Below the pieces are notes generated by a model, which searched no databases, was not told the DNA's origin, and saw only the letters and a program-made list of their open reading frames with translations. Of a stretch of DNA of 8,213 bases, positions 6,073 through 8,213 are shown in pieces (position 1 is the first letter of the stretch; the number at the start of each line of letters is the position of its first letter). The position numbers were made by a program, and so were the translations under genes. This stretch comes from JBEIUO01 sp964549785. Lineage in GTDB: Bacteria; Planctomycetota; Phycisphaerae; Phycisphaerales; UBA1924. Location of the stretch: positions 1-8,213 of the forward strand of contig CAZJXA010000148.1 in the NCBI GenBank assembly GCA_964549785.1, written 5' to 3'.

Positions 6073-7760
6073 AAAACCCACGAACCAACTACCTCCCCGG
6101 CAAGATCCGGATCGTCCACGAAGACGAGGACATCATCGTCGTCGACAAGCCCACCGGGCTCCTCTCGGTCGGCACGCCCGATCAGGACCGCGAGAACGTC
6201 TTCGACACCCTCAAGACCCATGTCAAGGAGTCACAGCGGCGCCGCGGCTCGAAAGTGTGGGTCATCCACCGTCTCGACAAGGAAGCCTCGGGCCTCCTCG
6301 TCTTCGCCAAATCCGAGCGCGCCTTTGAATGGCTCAAGGAAGATTTCCGCTCCAAGCGCGTGCGACGGATGTACGCCGCCGTGGTGCAGGACGCCGCGGG
6401 AAAACACGCCATCGGTACCAGTTCGGCGGTCCAGAGTTTTCTCGCCGAGGACGACGACGGAGCGGTGCGAAGCGTGCCGATCGGCACCCGCGCCCAAGCC
6501 CGGACGGTGCAGAAGAAGCCGGGGGCCGAGGTCGCCCCGAAACTCGCCGTGACCCACTACACCGTGGTCGCCACGGGCAACGGCCGCGCACTCCTTGAAC
6601 TGAAACTCGACACCGGTCGCAAGAATCAGATCCGCGTCCACATGTCCGAGTTCGGAACCCCCATCGTGGGCGATCGTCGCTACGGGTCCAGCGACGACCC
6701 CCTCGACCGCGTCTGCCTGCACGCCGCGGAACTGGGCCTGACTCACGCCGCGACCGGCCGCCGCCTGGAGTTTGAAAGCCCGGTGCCCCCCGAGTTCCGT
6801 AAGTTGCTGGGCAACGCGAAGACGCTCCCTGCGCCTCCGAACCCGCCGGCAACCGCCGCCACAGTCGGGAGTCTTCCTCCGGTGCGCGACAGCGGTAACG
6901 ATCCTTCGTGGGATCACGTCGCAGGGTGGTACGACGACCTCTTGACCGAACGCAAGAGCGATCATCACGAACGCGTGATCATCCCAGGTGTGATGCGGCT
7001 GCTCGAGCCCGGGCGGGGCGTAAGGATTCTCGACCTGGCCTGCGGTCAAGGACAGTTATGCCGTGTGCTCGCGCAACAGGGCTCCACGCTCGTCGGTGTC
7101 GACGCCTCGCCCAAGCTGATCGCGGCGGCAAAGTCGGCGGGTCCCCCGGGGGCAAGCCCAAACTGCACATTTATGGTGGGCGACGCCCGCGCGCTCGACG
7201 CCGAAGCCCTCGGTCGTTTCCATGCCGTCTCGTGCGTCATGGCGCTGATGAACATCGAGCCCATGGCTCCGGTCTTCGCAGGCGTCGCCCGGTTGCTGGA
7301 ACCAGATGGCAAGTGTGTCGCGGTCATCCTGCACCCGGCGTTCCGCTCGCCGGGGCAAACTGCCTGGGGATGGGAGGCGGCGGCGCCCGCGGACCGCGAG
7401 GCCGAGCGTCGCGGGCGCGAATCGGGGCCGAGAAAACGTGGTGAGGTAGTGGCCCGACGCGACGAAGACCCCGCGATGAAGCAATACCGACGCGTCGACG
7501 GCTACCTCTCGCCCGGCCAGCGCGAAATCGTGATGAACCCCGGTGCAGCTGCCGGCGGAAAGACCGCCGTGGTCACGGTCACCTACCACCGGCCGATCCA
7601 GACCTACGCCCGCGTCATCGCCGAGGCCGGTCTCCGCATCGATGCAATCGAAGAGTGGCCGAGCCTGCGGGCAAGTGAACCGGGGCCGAGGGCCGCGGAA
7701 GAGAACCGTTCGAGGCGTGAAATTCCGATGTTTTTGGCAATCCGGGCGCGAAAAACATGA
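6069..7760 (+). CDS. RluA-family pseudouridine synthase fused to a class I SAM-dependent methyltransferase
   Basis: This 563-residue protein joins two RNA-modification-type enzymes. Residues 1-249 are an RluA/RluC/RluD-family pseudouridine synthase: IIVVDKPTGLLSV near the start, the catalytic motif H67-R-L-D70-K-E-A-S-G-L-L with Asp70 as nucleophile, and GRKNQIRVHM from Gly183. There is no N-terminal S4 domain. A Pro/Ala-rich linker (about 250-280) leads to a methyltransferase (281-563): WDHVAGWYDDLL, motif I LD322-LACGQG, motif II acidic Asp345 (VGVDAS), and GD372-A. The C-terminal part HRPIQTYARVIAEAGL...EEWPS...ENRSRREIPMFLAIRAR matches a class I family I recall from planctomycetes. Substrates are unknown; tRNA or rRNA uridine is likely for the first domain. 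The ATG at 6069 overlaps the ATPase stop (ATGA), implying coupled translation; starts further upstream would lie inside the ATPase. The domain calls are firm; functional cooperation of the two halves is inference. Confidence 0.92.
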   Translation: MKNPRTNYLPGKIRIVHEDEDIIVVDKPTGLLSVGTPDQDRENVFDTLKTHVKESQRRRGSKVWVIHRLDKEASGLLVFAKSERAFEWLKEDFRSKRVRRMYAAVVQDAAGKHAIGTSSAVQSFLAEDDDGAVRSVPIGTRAQARTVQKKPGAEVAPKLAVTHYTVVATGNGRALLELKLDTGRKNQIRVHMSEFGTPIVGDRRYGSSDDPLDRVCLHAAELGLTHAATGRRLEFESPVPPEFRKLLGNAKTLPAPPNPPATAATVGSLPPVRDSGNDPSWDHVAGWYDDLLTERKSDHHERVIIPGVMRLLEPGRGVRILDLACGQGQLCRVLAQQGSTLVGVDASPKLIAAAKSAGPPGASPNCTFMVGDARALDAEALGRFHAVSCVMALMNIEPMAPVFAGVARLLEPDGKCVAVILHPAFRSPGQTAWGWEAAAPADREAERRGRESGPRKRGEVVARRDEDPAMKQYRRVDGYLSPGQREIVMNPGAAAGGKTAVVTVTYHRPIQTYARVIAEAGLRIDAIEEWPSLRASEPGPRAAEENRSRREIPMFLAIRARKT

Positions 7761-7778
7761 CACGCATCGTTGGTCATG
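7751..7778 (-). terminator. Candidate intrinsic terminator overlapping both convergent stop codons
   Basis: CATGAC (7756-7761) and GTCATG (7773-7778) form a perfect 6-bp stem, extended by ACG/CGT (7762-7764, 7768-7770) with a two-base bulge and a CAT loop. On the - strand the stem is followed directly by TTTTT (7755-7751), the layout of an intrinsic terminator for the gene starting at 8046. The stop codons of the fusion gene (7758-7760) and of the - strand gene (7776-7774) both lie inside the hairpin. In the + direction there is no T-tract. Confidence 0.5.
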
Positions 7779-8046
7779 GCGCGATCAGCCAATACAGCAG
7801 CACAAGCACGGCAAATCCGCCGCCGACGCCTACCCCCAGCGCAGTCCACGCGCCCCGCGTCGGGCCGGGGCCCACTCTTCGGCACCCGCAACCGGTGCCG
7901 CACGCCGCCGCCCGGGCCTCCGGAGCCTCGGCTTCGGGTATCGCAATATCCAACGGCGCGGCGGTGATGATCGGGAGCGAAAACGCGACCTCCGGCCCGG
8001 CGAAGGAGTCCGATTCTCGGCTGCGGTATCTGGAGTCGGGATACAT
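7774..8046 (-). CDS. Small C-terminally membrane-anchored protein, function unknown
   Basis: This 90-residue protein has a polar N-terminal part (MYPDSRYRSRESDSF), a middle segment rich in Pro/Ala/Glu, a short cysteine cluster C49-x3-C53-x-C55 and one hydrophobic segment at the extreme C-terminus (about 67-89, ending VLVLLYWLIAP). It has no signal peptide, so a tail-anchored topology with the N-terminus in the cytoplasm is likely. I do not recognise a family with a known role; small proteins of this build are common in planctomycetes. The ATG at 8046 is chosen because GGAG at 8058-8055 lies 8 bases upstream; an ATG at 8070 would add 8 residues and lie upstream of that site. Codon third positions are G/C-rich on this strand. 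It converges on the fusion gene, with 13 bases between stops. The Cys cluster could bind a metal, but three Cys alone is weak evidence. Confidence 0.75.
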   Translation of the reverse strand: MYPDSRYRSRESDSFAGPEVAFSLPIITAAPLDIAIPEAEAPEARAAACGTGCGCRRVGPGPTRGAWTALGVGVGGGFAVLVLLYWLIAP

Positions 8047-8054
8047 ACGAGGTT

Positions 8055-8058
8055 CTCC
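8055..8058 (-). promoter_or_regulatory. Ribosome binding site deciding the start of the small membrane protein
   Basis: GGAG on the - strand lies 8 bases before the ATG at 8046. It argues against the upstream in-frame ATG at 8070. Confidence 0.55.
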
Positions 8059-8080
8059 GTAGTGGGGCAACGCCCTGCGA

Positions 8081-8117
8081 ATTTTAGACCGTCCCCCGCA
8101 ACCATTTTTCCGGAGAA
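8081..8117 (-). promoter_or_regulatory. Candidate promoter of the small membrane protein gene
   Basis: On the - strand, TTC-TCC-GGAAAAATGG (8117-8102) is followed after 15 bases by TAAAAT (8086-8081), and the start codon is 34 bases further on. Read as GGAA, 16-17 bases, GGTCTAAAA, it loosely resembles an ECF-sigma promoter, although the usual AAC of the -35 box is missing. The same block precedes the lipoprotein gene (793-757). The assignment is inference. Confidence 0.35.
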
Positions 8118-8123
8118 GGTTGC
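8098..8123. repeat. Inverted repeat GCAACC / GGTTGC in the tRNA upstream region
   Basis: GCAACC (8098-8103) and GGTTGC (8118-8123) are perfect 6-bp arms 14 bases apart. The interior (TTTT-CCGG-AGAA) can pair further with one G-T pair. It lies 16 bases before the tRNA and encloses the box of the opposite-strand promoter, so it could be an operator shared by the divergent units. No T-tract follows, so it is not a typical terminator. Confidence 0.35.
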
Positions 8124-8139
8124 TACCATGAACCCCAAC

Positions 8140-8211
8140 GCGGGCGTAACTCAGTGGTAGAGTGACAGCCTTCCAAGCTGTACGTCGAGGGTTCGAATCC
8201 CTTCGCCCGCT
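8140..8211 (+). tRNA. tRNA-Gly (anticodon TCC)
   Basis: A full cloverleaf can be drawn. Acceptor GCGGGCG (8140-8146) pairs with CGCCCGC (8204-8210). D stem ACTC/GAGT is at 8149-8152 and 8160-8163. Anticodon stem ACAGC/GCTGT (8165-8169, 8177-8181) closes the loop CTTCCAA with anticodon TCC at 8172-8174. T stem GAGGG/CCCTT (8187-8191, 8199-8203; one G-T pair) closes the loop TTCGAAT. The discriminator is T8211, usual for bacterial glycine tRNAs. Only two T residues follow before the window ends, so a CCA tail is not encoded. It reads GGA and, by wobble, GGG codons. A TACCAT at 8124-8129 might be a -10 box, without a visible -35. In many bacteria this tRNA stands in a tRNA cluster before tuf, which would lie outside the window. 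Confidence 0.97.
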
Positions 8212-8213
8212 TT

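Noticed and set aside
8065..8075. GGGC-AAC-GCCC mini hairpin in the leader of the small membrane protein
   Set aside because: Four base pairs with a 3-base loop and no T-tract; not enough for a regulatory call.
8124..8129. TACCAT as a -10 box for the tRNA
   Set aside because: No -35 match at 16-18 bases upstream (ACCATT there), so the promoter is not supported beyond a guess.
7543..8160. Open + strand frame of 205 codons running into the tRNA
   Set aside because: It overlaps the end of the methyltransferase in another frame, the - strand membrane protein and the tRNA; composition is that of a shadow.
1..8213. Mobile element, CRISPR array or phage signature
   Set aside because: No transposase or integrase motif, no regularly spaced repeats and no phage-type protein seen; the tRNA has no partial direct repeat in the window that would mark an attachment site.

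Overview
The window (8,213 bp, GC-rich, strong G/C preference at third codon positions) most resembles a chromosome segment from a planctomycete (phylum Planctomycetota). The reasons are an ESX-like gene set of a type I recall from planctomycetes (a WXG-like protein with a W-R-D-Q-E-H motif, a 'MADQARV' helical protein, a W-D-D small protein and a long FtsK/SpoIIIE-type ATPase), small clade-restricted lipoprotein and membrane proteins, and the codon usage. The taxonomic call rests on recalled family resemblance, not on a search.

Layout: (1) 1-188, the 3' end of a + strand gene with an Ala/Pro-rich tail. (2) 291-716, a - strand putative lipoprotein, convergent with (1). (3) 717-889, a divergent intergenic region with a candidate promoter box for the lipoprotein and the leader of the next operon. 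(4) 890-6072, a + strand operon: WXG-like protein (890-1162), 201-aa helical protein (1190-1795), 74-aa second W-x-D-x5-F protein (1792-2016) and a 1,333-aa membrane-anchored FtsK/SpoIIIE-type ATPase (2071-6072). (5) 6069-7760, a pseudouridine synthase fused to a class I methyltransferase, overlapping the ATPase by 4 bases. (6) 7774-8046, a - strand small C-terminally anchored membrane protein, with a candidate terminator hairpin shared at the convergent stops. (7) 8140-8211, tRNA-Gly(TCC) at the right edge.

How they may work together: region (4) looks like a compact type VII/ESX-like module. It has two short W-x-D-x5-F helical proteins that could form a substrate pair, a clade-specific helical partner, and a large ATPase with coiled coils, a transmembrane hairpin and three RecA-like modules, of which only the middle one keeps both Walker motifs. 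No EccB, EccD, EccE, mycosin or EsaA/EssA/EssB-type partner is present, so either those genes lie elsewhere or the machine is reduced. The translationally overlapping pseudouridine synthase-methyltransferase fusion is unusual, and its link to the module may be only transcriptional.

The most interesting non-coding signal is a matching block, TTC-N3-GGAAAAATGG followed 15 bases later by a TAA-containing hexamer. It lies upstream of both - strand genes at similar distances from their start codons. No transposon, CRISPR array or phage gene was seen.
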